Positions 15,775 to 24,633 of a stretch of 64,000 nt of DNA are shown piece after piece. The notes below the pieces were generated by a model. That model was given only the letters and a program-made list of their open reading frames with translations, searched no databases and was not told the DNA's origin. The stretch is from Actinomadura pelletieri DSM 43383 (GTDB taxonomy: Bacteria; Actinomycetota; Actinomycetes; Streptosporangiales; Streptosporangiaceae). The stretch covers positions 62,001 through 126,000 of the forward strand of contig NZ_RBWU01000006.1 in NCBI RefSeq assembly GCF_003634705.1. The letters run 5' to 3'. How positions within the stretch are numbered: position 1 is the first letter of the stretch; each line of letters begins with the position of its first letter. Both the position numbers and the translations under genes were made by a program.

Positions 15775-18138
15775 TTACTTGGGGCGTTTCCAGAAGGGGC
15801 GGCGGGGGGTGCTTTCGCCGGCTTGGGAGGCGAGGAGCTGGAGGGTGCGGGTCCATAGGTCGTTGGTGGTGGCTTGGTCTGAGGTGGGGGTCAGGCGGCG
15901 TAGGTCGTCGCGGAGGTCGGTGAGGGGCTTGGCGTTCTGGTGCTGGGCTTCCATGCGTTGGACGATTGATTCGAGGTTGGGGAGAAGTTCGTTTATGAGG
16001 TGGTGGATGCGGTGGTCGTGGGTGTTGGGAACCTGGCGTAGGCGGGTGAGGATGTTCTTCAGTTCCTGTTGGAAGGCGGCGATGGGCGTCTGGGGGGTGG
16101 CGGACGGCGGTTTCGGCTTTGCGGTTCGTCTGCCGCGGGGTGCGCCGGAGGGGCGGGCGGGGGGTGCGGCGCCGTAGGCCGGTGGTGGGCCGCCGGGGGA
16201 TGGGGGTGGGGTGGCTGTGAGGGGTGCTGGGGCGGGGGAGAAGGCGGCGGGCATCGCCATGGGGGCGGCCGCTGCCGGGGCGGCCCAGCCTTGGGGCATT
16301 TCCACTGGCTGGATGACCTGGTGTGGGGTGTCGCCGGTGGTGACCACGCGGTCGTCTACGGCCACGAATGCGGTGAAGCGGCACAGGACGCCGAAGCGGA
16401 GTGAGGTGTCGATGATGCGTTGTTCGAGGGTGTCGGGGCCGCCTGCCGTGTAGCGATCTTCTAGGTCGCGGAGGTGGGCGCGGGCCCAGATGGATCGGGT
16501 GGCGGGGGCCTTGGTGACGGTGGGTGTGGCTTGTTGTTCCCAGGTGTGTCCAGTGGATGTGGTGCCTCGGATGGTGAGGGAGCCGGAGGGGGTGCCGCGG
16601 TAGCGGCCGGCGATCAGCAGTGGGACGCCGGGGAAGAGGGCGCCGAGCCTGGCGGGGGCCACTGAGTCGGGGATGATTTCCAGGTTTTCGGGGTGGAGGG
16701 TGAGGTGCGTGGCGAGGGGTGCGGTGATTCGGTGGTGGATCGACTCCATGGCCTCGTCCAGGCGGTCTTCGGACTCGACGAGTTCACAGCGGCCTTGGCC
16801 GATGGTCGCTAGTCGGTTCAGGAAGCCTGCGTTGACGGCTCGATCTATGCCGACCGTGTGGACGCGGACGCCACGGAGTTGAGGTTCCAGGTGGGCGAGG
16901 AGTTGGTCTTCGTTGCCGACCTGGCCGTCGGTGATCAGGACCAGTACGCGATCGCTTGTGGAGTCGGCCAGGAGGCGGCAGGCCTCGTCTAGCGGGGACA
17001 GCATTTCGGTACCGCCGCGTGCCTCCAGTGTCGCCAGGTGTTCGACCGCGCGGAAGCGGTTGCGGTCGGTGGCGTTCACCAGGCCGGGGGAGAGGTCGCG
17101 GGGGCGTTCGATGACAGTGTCGAAGGAGAGGACGGCGAAACGGTCGTCGGTGTGGAGGGTGTCGACGATGCGGGCGGCGGCGCGGCGGGCGGCGACCATC
17201 TTCCAGCCGTGCATGCTGCCGGATCGGTCGAGGACGAGCACGACGTCGCGTGGGCTCGGATGAGTCTCGCCGGAGGGGAGCACGGTGAGGTTGAACGTTC
17301 CTTCTTGGCCTGAGTCGTCTGGGACGAGGGTGAGGGCCGCGCTCTCCTGTGCGGCGAAGTCGAGGCGGAGGATGAAGTCGCGGTCGAGACGGTCGCCCGG
17401 CGCGAGTCGTACGGTCGTGGTTTCGTCGTCCTTGGTCTCGGTCACCACGTGCAGGGCTGAGCGGAGCTGGATCAGTGGGAGCCCGGCTGCGTTGATGTCG
17501 ACGGTGATGGCCAGCGAGACCGGGTTGGGGAAGCCCGGGAGGAGGACGGGTGGGCTGATTCGGGAGGCGTCCGGGACGGCGTCGGTGTCGTCGGCTACTC
17601 CTGAGCCGGTGCGTTCACCCTCCAGGGGGGCTCCGGGGATATAGCGGGGGGCGACGACCAGGGGGAGGCGGAATGTGGCGCTGGTCGTCGACTCGTGGGG
17701 GAGGGGCTGGTCGAGATTCAGCCTGACTGTCACGCGTTCGCCCGGCAGGATGTTGCCGACCCGCATGGTGAAGACGTCGGGACGGTCTTCTTCGGCGATG
17801 GCGGCGCGCTGCCCGGAGGCGATCGCGGTGTCGTAGTCCTGTCTGGCCTGGGAGCGTTCCTTCAGGGTTCCTTCGATGACGCGGTCGGCGGCCTCCAGGC
17901 GTAGTGCGGTGACGGCGCCTCGGTCGGGCAGCGGGAAGACGTAGGTGGCTTCCAGTGGGATGTCGTGGGGGTTGTGGAAGCCCTGGATGATTTCCACTCC
18001 GGCGGCCAGGCCGGTGATCGTGGCGTGTATGTCGACGGAGTCGAGCGGCAGGTTGCCCTTTTCGGTGCTGAGCGCGCCCAGACCGTGGTCGGGGTCGGAG
18101 GGCTCGGTGTCGGGTAGCGGCAGGATGCGCACGGTCAC
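15775..18138 (-). CDS. VIT domain and von Willebrand factor A domain protein
   Basis: A 787-residue protein. Residues about 20-150 form a VIT (inter-alpha-trypsin inhibitor) domain, with the characteristic FPLPDRGAVTALRLE and the downstream PGERVTVRL strand. Residues about 297-470 are a VWA domain with an intact MIDAS metal site starting D304-R-S-G-S308, and LITDGQVGNEDQL further on. A beta-rich segment, a Pro/Ala-rich linker (about 625-690) and a helical tail ending PFWKRPK follow. No signal peptide is visible, so it may act in the cytoplasm or be exported by another route. Its GTG start overlaps the stop of an upstream MerR-like gene (GTGA), making a two-gene operon. VWA/MIDAS proteins generally bind protein partners via Mg2+; the partner here is unknown. 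Confidence 0.93.
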   Translation of the reverse strand: MTVRILPLPDTEPSDPDHGLGALSTEKGNLPLDSVDIHATITGLAAGVEIIQGFHNPHDIPLEATYVFPLPDRGAVTALRLEAADRVIEGTLKERSQARQDYDTAIASGQRAAIAEEDRPDVFTMRVGNILPGERVTVRLNLDQPLPHESTTSATFRLPLVVAPRYIPGAPLEGERTGSGVADDTDAVPDASRISPPVLLPGFPNPVSLAITVDINAAGLPLIQLRSALHVVTETKDDETTTVRLAPGDRLDRDFILRLDFAAQESAALTLVPDDSGQEGTFNLTVLPSGETHPSPRDVVLVLDRSGSMHGWKMVAARRAAARIVDTLHTDDRFAVLSFDTVIERPRDLSPGLVNATDRNRFRAVEHLATLEARGGTEMLSPLDEACRLLADSTSDRVLVLITDGQVGNEDQLLAHLEPQLRGVRVHTVGIDRAVNAGFLNRLATIGQGRCELVESEDRLDEAMESIHHRITAPLATHLTLHPENLEIIPDSVAPARLGALFPGVPLLIAGRYRGTPSGSLTIRGTTSTGHTWEQQATPTVTKAPATRSIWARAHLRDLEDRYTAGGPDTLEQRIIDTSLRFGVLCRFTAFVAVDDRVVTTGDTPHQVIQPVEMPQGWAAPAAAAPMAMPAAFSPAPAPLTATPPPSPGGPPPAYGAAPPARPSGAPRGRRTAKPKPPSATPQTPIAAFQQELKNILTRLRQVPNTHDHRIHHLINELLPNLESIVQRMEAQHQNAKPLTDLRDDLRRLTPTSDQATTNDLWTRTLQLLASQAGESTPRRPFWKRPK

Positions 18139-18794
18139 TGGGACCTCCGGGTGGGACGGGCGGACTGGGACGTGGGGTTTTCCGAGGCACTGATGAGACC
18201 GCGCCGCCGCAGTTCTTGGAGAAGCGGGCGCGCGGCGTTCTCGATGGCGGCCAGGTCGTCGCCGTTCAGGACGGGAACGTCCAGAAGGAGGGTGAGGTCG
18301 GGGGCGAGCCTTACTCCCTGGACGACCGGTGGGGGCGGCTCGCCGTAGTCGTCGGACAGGGCTGCCTGGCGAAATGACACGTCAGGACGCGCGTTCCAGA
18401 AGTTGGGGCGGGAGGGCTTGTCCGTTCGGTCGGACGGTGGGGCTGAGGCGGCGGGTGGCGCTGGGGCGGCGGCGGGTGGGGTTGGGAGGGCGGCGATTCG
18501 TTGCAGGGTCTCGTCGGTGGCGGTGGCGAGCTCTACCTGGATCTCGGCTATGGAGCGGCCGGTGGCCTGGCGTCGCTTCACGGCGACCAGTTGCAGGAGG
18601 TGGCGACGGCCGTAGAGGGCGGTTCGGCCGCGGCGGCCCAGGGGCGGGTCGATGAGGCCGATGGTGGTGTACCAGCGGATCAGTCGTGCGTTGGGCAGGT
18701 CGCGTACCCGGCCGCTGACCTGCGTGGACCCGTCCGCAGAGAGCGCCGCGGCGGCGTGTTCCGCCAGCTCGCCGATCGTCCAGGTGCCGTCCAT
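18135..18794 (-). CDS. MerR-like transcriptional regulator
   Basis: A 219-residue protein with an N-terminal MerR winged HTH (TWTIGELAEHAAAAL, then RLIRWYTTIGLIDPPLGRRG and ALYGRRHLLQLVAVKRRQATG). Unusually, a segment of about 15 residues (SADGSTQVSGRVRDLP) sits inside the HTH region between the first helix and the recognition region. A Pro/Ala-rich linker and a C-terminal domain of about 90 residues follow, with no recognised effector motif. It is the first gene of an operon with the VIT/VWA protein. A long perfect palindrome immediately upstream is the probable operator. The protein starts at the ATG at 18794 without a Shine-Dalgarno sequence, suggesting a leaderless transcript. Confidence 0.87.
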   Translation of the reverse strand: MDGTWTIGELAEHAAAALSADGSTQVSGRVRDLPNARLIRWYTTIGLIDPPLGRRGRTALYGRRHLLQLVAVKRRQATGRSIAEIQVELATATDETLQRIAALPTPPAAAPAPPAASAPPSDRTDKPSRPNFWNARPDVSFRQAALSDDYGEPPPPVVQGVRLAPDLTLLLDVPVLNGDDLAAIENAARPLLQELRRRGLISASENPTSQSARPTRRSQ

Positions 18795-18804
18795 GAGGAG
18801 ATGG

Positions 18805-18829
18805 TGACACTGTCATCGTGACAGTGTCA
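18805..18829. promoter_or_regulatory. Perfect palindrome upstream of the MerR-like gene
   Basis: TGACACTGTCA and TGACAGTGTCA flank a 3-bp centre, giving 11 perfect base pairs per arm. On the minus strand the outer arm is part of a TTGACA hexamer at 18826-18831, a good -35 box for the MerR-like gene 32 bp downstream. A MerR protein bound here would sit across the promoter, so autoregulation is likely. Confidence 0.75.
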
Positions 18830-19118
18830 AGGTGGATTGGAGATCGACTTGGCGATCGGTGGGGTGGGCGGGCGTCGGGGGTGTGTGTCGGTGGCAATTG
18901 TGGGGGAATTGTCGGCTAGTGACGTATATAATTGATTGGTTGAGGAGATATTGTCCTGGTTGGTGGAGTGTGGCCGCCTTGTGGGTGGGGCTGTGGCGGT
19001 GGCCTTACGTGACATTCTAGGAAAAGGTGTGAGGAAGGGTAAGAATGGGGTTCGGTATCCTGGATCGGTCTCTTGAATTGGTCGGTGAAGAGCGCTCGAA
19101 GCCTTTATTTTCTGGGGT
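18830..19118. other. AT-richer intergenic region between divergent genes
   Basis: This 289-bp space separates the MerR/VIT operon from the sigma-like gene and is clearly poorer in GC than its flanks around 18900-18960 and 19080-19110. It contains TATATAATTG at 18934-18943 and two AATTGT repeats. It very probably holds the promoter of the plus-strand gene and is a natural target for an Lsr2-type silencer. No small gene is supported. Confidence 0.5.
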
Positions 19119-20843
19119 ATGAGCGACCGTCTTCTGGTCGAGGCGTTGCGTGAGCGCGACCCCGATGCCCCCGCCGCCATGTATGACGCCCATGCCGAAC
19201 GTCTGTACTCCTACTGCTGGTTTCAGTTGCGTTGCCGGGACGCGGCGCAGGTGGCGTTGCGTGACACGTTCATCGTGGCCGAGGCGCACATCGGCAGACT
19301 GCGTGACCCGGAACGGTTCGGCGCATGGCTCTACGCCCTGGCCCGGGTGGAGTGCGCGCGTCGGTTGCCGCCCGAGGGGCAGTCGCCGGACATGCCGGTC
19401 GCCAGTCATGACCAGGATGACGTCGATCAACGCGTTGTGGCATGGCAGGCGGTTCGCTCGCTGTCGGCAACCTCACGGGAAATTCTGGATCTGAGGGTCC
19501 GGCACAAGCTGTCCATAACTGATCTGGCCGCCGTGTTCGACGTGTCGTCGAAGGATGCTCAGGAAGCGCTCGACAAGGCGCACGCTGAGTTGGAAGAGGC
19601 GTTGACGGCGGAGATACTCGCGCACCAGGGTCCTTACGGCTGTGCTGAGCGTGCCCGGTTGCTTCGGGAGCGGAGGGAGGGCTTCGACCGCGAGCTGAAC
19701 GGTCGGTTGATGCGGCATGCGGGTGAGTGTTCCGTCTGCGGAGCGTTCCGTCCCCGGACGGTTTCGGCCGCCAAGGTGTACGGGCTTCTACCGGAGGCCC
19801 GTCCGGCGGCGGAACTGCGGCTTCGGGTCATGAACTGCTTCTTCGACCCGGAACTCGTCGGGTACCAGGTCTTTGTCGCGACACGGCTCACCGCCTTCGC
19901 GGCTGATGGCTTCCCGGTCCAGTCCAGGCGACCGGTACGGCCGCTCAGGGCTTCGTGTCCTGTCTGGCTGCGTCTGGTGCGTACGGGAGCCCGGTTGGTG
20001 GGGACGTCCTTGGACGAGGACGTTCCCCGACCGACGGGTCTTGGAGCCCAGGCAGTACGGATCGTCGCGGTACTGGTGGTCATGGCCGTCGCCTCTGCGG
20101 CGGCGATCGCTTTCATGTTCGGGCTGTCCAGTACGGGTGGGCGCGACGCGGACACACTCGCTGGTCCGCGACCGACCGTGGTTCCCGGAATTTCGCAGCG
20201 GCCTGAGACTGCACGACCGTCTCCGGACCATCCGGAAGCAGTCGGGCACCTTGACCTCGCTCCGGTCTCCGCCACGTTCCCGTTGGGGGCGCGGGTGTCG
20301 TCCGCGCCGCCTACGGCACTCCAAGAGTCGCCACCACCTTCTGGAGTTGCGGTCGAGCCGTCTGGATCCGTCCAGAAGGGCACGCTGGGGGTTTCTCCGC
20401 TCTACGTTGACCTGGCGGGGGAGTCGAGTGGGTCCGTTCAACTGCGAGCTGTGGGTGGAACTGTGTCGTGGGCGGCGAAGAGCCGTGGGCCTCTTCGAGT
20501 GGATCCGGCGGCGGGACGACTCTCAGCTGGGAAGGGCGTGACCGTGCGGGTGCAGGTTTCGCGCCGGCCGGACTCTCGTGGGGAGGGAGTCATCACATTC
20601 TCCCCGGGCGGGGTCCATGTGCATGTTGCTTGGCGACCCAAGGCGGCGGGGCCGCGGCCGGAGCCGACGCCCTCGCCGACGCCCACGGATTCCGGTTCTG
20701 GTGGTTCGCCCACACCGTCCGCCACTCATCGGCCGGGTGAGGCGACGCCCTCCAGTACGGAGCCTCCGTCCTCTCCGGAGCCGCCGCCCGCCGAATCGCC
20801 GCTCGCGAGTGACGGACCCGCTCCGCCGCCTTCCAGTCCTTGA
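19119..20843 (+). CDS. Sigma-factor-like protein fused to anti-sigma zinc motif, TM helix and BACON-like domain
   Basis: A 574-residue protein with an unusual order of parts. Residues about 5-80 resemble ECF sigma region 2 (MYDAHAERLYSYCWFQLRCR, RLRDPERFGAWLYALARVEC). Residues about 105-165 resemble region 4 (LSATSREILDLRVRHKLSIT, then DLAAVFDVSSKDAQEALDKA). H200-x3-C204-x2-C207 fits the zinc-binding motif of anti-sigma factors. A transmembrane helix spans about 313-335, then a Pro-rich linker. Residues about 423-505 form a BACON-like beta sandwich (LGVSPLYVDLAGESSGSVQL; DPAAGRLSAGKGVTVRVQV). The C terminus is Pro/Ser/Thr-rich. The parts suggest a membrane-tethered sigma factor with a built-in inhibitor and an outside sensor. 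Whether the sigma domain still works is uncertain because promoter-contact residues are not conserved enough to judge by eye. Confidence 0.85.
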   Translation: MSDRLLVEALRERDPDAPAAMYDAHAERLYSYCWFQLRCRDAAQVALRDTFIVAEAHIGRLRDPERFGAWLYALARVECARRLPPEGQSPDMPVASHDQDDVDQRVVAWQAVRSLSATSREILDLRVRHKLSITDLAAVFDVSSKDAQEALDKAHAELEEALTAEILAHQGPYGCAERARLLRERREGFDRELNGRLMRHAGECSVCGAFRPRTVSAAKVYGLLPEARPAAELRLRVMNCFFDPELVGYQVFVATRLTAFAADGFPVQSRRPVRPLRASCPVWLRLVRTGARLVGTSLDEDVPRPTGLGAQAVRIVAVLVVMAVASAAAIAFMFGLSSTGGRDADTLAGPRPTVVPGISQRPETARPSPDHPEAVGHLDLAPVSATFPLGARVSSAPPTALQESPPPSGVAVEPSGSVQKGTLGVSPLYVDLAGESSGSVQLRAVGGTVSWAAKSRGPLRVDPAAGRLSAGKGVTVRVQVSRRPDSRGEGVITFSPGGVHVHVAWRPKAAGPRPEPTPSPTPTDSGSGGSPTPSATHRPGEATPSSTEPPSSPEPPPAESPLASDGPAPPPSSP

Positions 20844-20939
20844 GAGGGCGGCGCGGTGTACTTGCCGTTGGTCGAGTCGACTACGTTCCGTAGGTGATCT
20901 TTTGCGCTAGGTGGTAGGGGCCGTGGGGAGGACGTGCTC

Positions 20940-22199
20940 ATGGCATCTGGTGCGACAGAGACCGGCCGAGTGTTCTCGACCCTCTTTCGTGGTGCGGCGC
21001 TGCGGCGGTTCGCCTTCTCTGTGGGACTTGCCGTGGGTGTGGGCGTGGTGTCACCGGTCACGTGCTCCGGTGCCGCCCTCGCCGATCCGTCGCCCAGTTC
21101 TCGCGATGTCGAACGGAGCGAGAACCGCGTCAGGGAGCGGGCTGCCGAGGTCGGTCGGACGAAGGTCCTGCTCGCGCAGGCGGACGGTGAACTGGACCGG
21201 CTCACCGTTGCCGCCGAGGCCGCGATAGAGCGCTATCACGGTGAGCGGCTCAAGCTGCAACGTGCCCGAGAGGCATACGCGGAGAACCAGGTGCGGGTGG
21301 TGGGCGCCGACCGGAGGATGGAGGAGACGCGAGGGGAGCTTGCGTCCTTCGCGGCACAGGTTTATCAGGGCGGGATCGGCCCCGGGCGGATGCCGTCGGC
21401 GCTCGCCGGACACGGTGGCCCGCAGGGTTACATGGATCGTGCCGTGATGGTCGAGATGGTCGCCCGACGTCGGGCGGCTGTGGTGGAGCGTGTGCGGGCG
21501 TCCCGGATCGTCGCCGACGTGTTTCGCCGCCAAGCCCAGGTCGCGTTCGTCGAGCAGAGTGCCGCGACGAAGCGCGCGGACGAGGCCAAACGGGCCGCTC
21601 AGGACGCGGTGGACAGGCAGCGGGCGGCCGTGCAACGGATCGAGGCGGAGAAACGGCGGCTGGAGGGGCGGCTCGGGCGGGCGCAGGCTCATGCGGCCCG
21701 GGTCAAGCGTGCGCGGGAACGGGCGTTGGAGAAGGCGGTAGCTCGTAAGGTGCGTGCGGAGTTCGCTGGTTCAGAGCCGTCCTCCGCGGCGGTGCGCGGT
21801 GCGGTCGCGGTGCGGGCGGCACTGGAGTGGCTTGGAACTCCGTACTCGTGGGGTGGCGGAACGATCGACGGTCCGAGTCATGGAGTGGCACAGGGCGCGG
21901 GAACAGTGGGCTTCGACTGCTCTGGTCTGGTCATGTACGCGTGGCACAAGGCGGGTGTACGGCTCGACCACTGGACCGGTACTCAGTGGACGTCCGGGCC
22001 GCACGTTCCCGTCGACGACTTGCGCCGGGGCGACCTGGTCTTCTTCGCCAAGGACACGTCCGATCCCGGCACGATCCACCATGTGGGCCTCTACCTGGGT
22101 AGGGGCCGGATGGTCGAGGCGCCCTTCAGCGGTGGGCGCGTGCGCGTGTCCAGCATCTACCGAGGGGACCTGATCGGTGCGACCCGTCCGGCGGGCTGA
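20940..22199 (+). CDS. Secreted NlpC/P60 peptidoglycan endopeptidase
   Basis: A 419-residue exported hydrolase. The start is the ATG at 20940 with GGGGAGG 8 nt upstream. A signal peptide ends near ALADPSPS, residues about 55-275 form a long Ala/Arg/Glu-rich coiled coil, and the C-terminal NlpC/P60 domain starts at AALEWLGTPYSWGGG. The catalytic Cys lies in G-F-D-C-S-G-L (Cys327) and the His in IHHVGLYLG (His381). A 17-residue insertion rich in Gly separates YSWGGG from the catalytic Cys. This is the architecture of RipA/Cwl-type enzymes that cleave the stem-peptide D-Glu-DAP bond during growth and division. It is monocistronic, followed by hairpins. Confidence 0.93.
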   Translation: MASGATETGRVFSTLFRGAALRRFAFSVGLAVGVGVVSPVTCSGAALADPSPSSRDVERSENRVRERAAEVGRTKVLLAQADGELDRLTVAAEAAIERYHGERLKLQRAREAYAENQVRVVGADRRMEETRGELASFAAQVYQGGIGPGRMPSALAGHGGPQGYMDRAVMVEMVARRRAAVVERVRASRIVADVFRRQAQVAFVEQSAATKRADEAKRAAQDAVDRQRAAVQRIEAEKRRLEGRLGRAQAHAARVKRARERALEKAVARKVRAEFAGSEPSSAAVRGAVAVRAALEWLGTPYSWGGGTIDGPSHGVAQGAGTVGFDCSGLVMYAWHKAGVRLDHWTGTQWTSGPHVPVDDLRRGDLVFFAKDTSDPGTIHHVGLYLGRGRMVEAPFSGGRVRVSSIYRGDLIGATRPAG

Positions 22200-22200
22200 A

Positions 22201-22282
22201 GCGCACCCCGAACATCGGGAAGGGTGCGTGCCCCCAGGACGACGAGAACCCTTCCGCAAGAACGTTCATGCGGAAGGGTTCT
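22201..22282. terminator. Two hairpins between the NlpC/P60 gene and ppa
   Basis: The first hairpin pairs GCGCACCC (22201-22208) with GGGTGCGT just downstream. The second is a perfect 14-bp stem, AGAACCCTTCCGCA (22245-22258) with TGCGGAAGGGTTCT (22269-22282), around a 10-base loop. Lying 3' of a plus-strand gene and beyond the 3' end of minus-strand ppa, they probably terminate both. Confidence 0.75.
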
Positions 22283-22463
22283 GCGTGAGCCCTGTCGCTG
22301 TAAGCCGTTTCGCTGCGAGTCGTGTCGCTTGGGCGCGGGAGCGGAGTCAGCGCCGTCCACGGGTCCCGGCTCGTCGCGTCTGTATCGGTCCAGCGGATCG
22401 GAGGCGGACCGTCGACCGGGCGCGGCGTCGCCTTGGGTGGGTCGCTTCGGTCACGGTCATCGG

Positions 22464-22955
22464 TCAGTGGCCGCCCAGGTCCGCCGCGCGCTTGAGGGAA
22501 CGCTCGATCTCCTGCTCGGCCTCGACGCGTCCCACCCAGCTCGCGCCCTCCACGGACTTGCCCGGCTCCAGGTCCTTGTAGACCTCGAAGAAGTGCTGGA
22601 TCTCCAGGCGGTCGAACTCGGCGACGTGGTGGATGTCGCGCATGTGCTCCATGCGGGGGTCGGTCGCGGGCACGCAGAGGACCTTGTCGTCACCACCGGC
22701 CTCGTCGGTCATCCGGAACATGCCGACCGCCCGGCAGCGGATGAGGCAGCCGGGGAACGTCGGCTCCTGCAGGAGGACCAGCGCGTCCAGGGGGTCGCCG
22801 TCCTCCCCGAGGGTGTGTTCGATGAACCCGTAGTCGGCGGGGTACTGCGTCGAGGTGAAGAGCATGCGGTCGAGACGGATGCGACCGGTCTCGTGGTCCA
22901 CCTCGTACTTGTTCCGCTGGCCCTTCGGGATCTCAATGGTGACGTCGAAATCCAA
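22464..22955 (-). CDS. ppa: Inorganic pyrophosphatase
   Basis: A 163-residue family I soluble pyrophosphatase, hydrolysing PPi to two phosphates to drive biosynthetic reactions. The sequence starts LDFDVTIEIPKGQRNKYEVD and contains the metal-binding signature EDGDPLDALVLL, plus GDDKVLCVPATDP and IHHVAEFDRLEIQHFFEVYK, all typical. The start is taken as TTG at 22955, with GGAGG six bases upstream, because it matches the start of close actinobacterial homologues; the frame is open further upstream. It is divergent from dacB across a short AT-rich promoter space. Confidence 0.96.
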   Translation of the reverse strand: MDFDVTIEIPKGQRNKYEVDHETGRIRLDRMLFTSTQYPADYGFIEHTLGEDGDPLDALVLLQEPTFPGCLIRCRAVGMFRMTDEAGGDDKVLCVPATDPRMEHMRDIHHVAEFDRLEIQHFFEVYKDLEPGKSVEGASWVGRVEAEQEIERSLKRAADLGGH

Positions 22956-23035
22956 GATGTCCTCCGCTCCCTGCACGCGGGCAGTGAATAGTCTTTCGGG
23001 AGCCCGTGGGCGAGGCCGTCCCCACAGGTGAGTGT

Positions 23036-23060
23036 TTCCCTTATATAAGGATGTCGCACG
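23036..23060. promoter_or_regulatory. Candidate shared promoter between ppa and dacB
   Basis: The 12-bp palindrome CCTTATATAAGG at 23039-23050 offers a TATAAG-like -10 box on both strands between divergent ppa and dacB. It is the only AT-rich element in the gap. Start sites are inferred. Confidence 0.45.
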
Positions 23061-23063
23061 TTG

Positions 23064-24491
23064 GTGAGTGCTGAGTGGGAGAGGGGTGGTCACGTCCCCG
23101 GACGGGCCCGTGCCCTCGCGGTCATGTCGCTGTCCCTCCTTAACGTTTTCGCTGTTGCCGCCGGTTTGGCAGTGGTGAAACTCACACCGGATCGACGCCT
23201 GTCCCCGCAGCCGCCCGGCGTCGCCGCACGTGACCTCGTTCCGGCCCCGCGGGCGGCGGTGCTCTCGGCGACCGACCCGGCGTCCGGTTCGGCACCGAAC
23301 GCGGCCACCCTGGGCGGGCGGCTCTCAGCCCTGATCGGTGGTCCGAGCGCGAAGCTCAACGCCGTGGTCATCGATGTGGCCGACCGCCGTCCCCTGTTCG
23401 AGTGGCGTGCGGACCGGCCGGCGACCCCCGCCTCGACGACGAAGCTCGTGACCGCGGCGGCGGCGCTGGCGTCGGTCGGCCCCGCCCACAGGATCACCAC
23501 GCAGGTCGTGCGCGGTGCCGGTGGCGAGATCGTACTGGTCGGGGGCGGGGACCCGACATTGACGGCCCTTCCGACACGCCCCAACGCGGGGCATCCGCCC
23601 TACGCGTCGCTTCGGGAGTTGGCCAGGCAGACGGCCACCGCGCTGAAGGGGACGGGTGTGGGACGAGTGCGTGTTGACTTCGACACGTCCGCGTACCAGG
23701 GGCCCACCACGGCCGCGGGGTGGAAACCCAACTATCTGCCAGATGGCGAAGTCGCACCTGTCACGGCACTGATGGTCGACAAAGGACGCGCTGCCCCGTT
23801 CGACCCGTCCAAGAAGACGCGGGTGCCCGATCCGGCCCTAGTGGCGGCGAGACAGTTCGCGCGGTTGCTGGCCCAGTACGGGGTCGGCGCGAAGGTCGGA
23901 CGGAGCACGGTCGCGCCGAAGGGAGCCGAGCGTGTCGGCGCCGTCCAGTCACCGCCGATGTCGGCGTTGGTGGAGCACCTGCTGACCGACAGTGACAACG
24001 ATGTGGCGGAGGCGGTGGCCAGGCAGGTCGCCCTGAAGCAGGGGCGGCCGATGTCGTTCGTTGGTGCCACTCAGGCCGTCCAGCAGGTTCTTGCGCGGCT
24101 GGGCGTCACGGCAGGGATCGTCGTGAACGACGGCAGTGGCCTTTCGACGCGCAATCGGATCTCGCCGATCGCGCTGGCCCGTCTCGTGTCGATCGCCGCC
24201 GGTCAGGACCGTCCGGAGCTTCGTTCGGTCATCACGGGCATGCCGGTGGCGGGGTTCTCGGGAACGCTCGGACCGCCCCGCTACACCGGTGCGACGAGCC
24301 GCGCGGGAGCCGGGGTCGTGCGCGCCAAGACGGGCACCCTGGCGGGGGTCAGCACGCTCGCCGGGCTGGCGCATGACGCGAACGGACGGTTGCTGGCGTT
24401 CGCCTTCATGGCGGGAGACGGCAAGGGGCAGGTCGACCCCGGGAAGCTGGACCAGCTCGCGTCCGCACTGGCGACCTGTGGGTGCAACTGA
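23064..24491 (+). CDS. dacB: D-alanyl-D-alanine carboxypeptidase/endopeptidase (PBP4, S13 family)
   Basis: A 475-residue exported low-molecular-weight penicillin-binding protein that trims or cleaves peptidoglycan cross-bridges. An N-terminal hydrophobic segment (VMSLSLLNVFAVAAGLAVV) acts as signal or anchor. The three active-site boxes are present: S-x-x-K as S124-T-T-K127 in PASTTKLVTA, S-D-N in LLTDSDNDVAEAVA, and K-T-G in VRAKTGTLAGVS. The large insertion between the first and second boxes is typical of class C PBPs. The start could be TTG at 23061 or GTG at 23064; the latter is used. It is divergent from ppa, an arrangement conserved in Streptomyces. Confidence 0.93.
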   Translation: MSAEWERGGHVPGRARALAVMSLSLLNVFAVAAGLAVVKLTPDRRLSPQPPGVAARDLVPAPRAAVLSATDPASGSAPNAATLGGRLSALIGGPSAKLNAVVIDVADRRPLFEWRADRPATPASTTKLVTAAAALASVGPAHRITTQVVRGAGGEIVLVGGGDPTLTALPTRPNAGHPPYASLRELARQTATALKGTGVGRVRVDFDTSAYQGPTTAAGWKPNYLPDGEVAPVTALMVDKGRAAPFDPSKKTRVPDPALVAARQFARLLAQYGVGAKVGRSTVAPKGAERVGAVQSPPMSALVEHLLTDSDNDVAEAVARQVALKQGRPMSFVGATQAVQQVLARLGVTAGIVVNDGSGLSTRNRISPIALARLVSIAAGQDRPELRSVITGMPVAGFSGTLGPPRYTGATSRAGAGVVRAKTGTLAGVSTLAGLAHDANGRLLAFAFMAGDGKGQVDPGKLDQLASALATCGCN

Positions 24492-24633
24492 CTCAGATCG
24501 TTCGCTCGACGGCGTCCACAAGGTACTGGCGTGGAGTGTGGGCAGGCCCGTACGGGAGATAACCAGGACGGTTGTTCGTTGAACGACTGAGCAGGGGCGC
24601 TCCGGCGCCGTCTCCGAACGTACGGTGGAGTAC

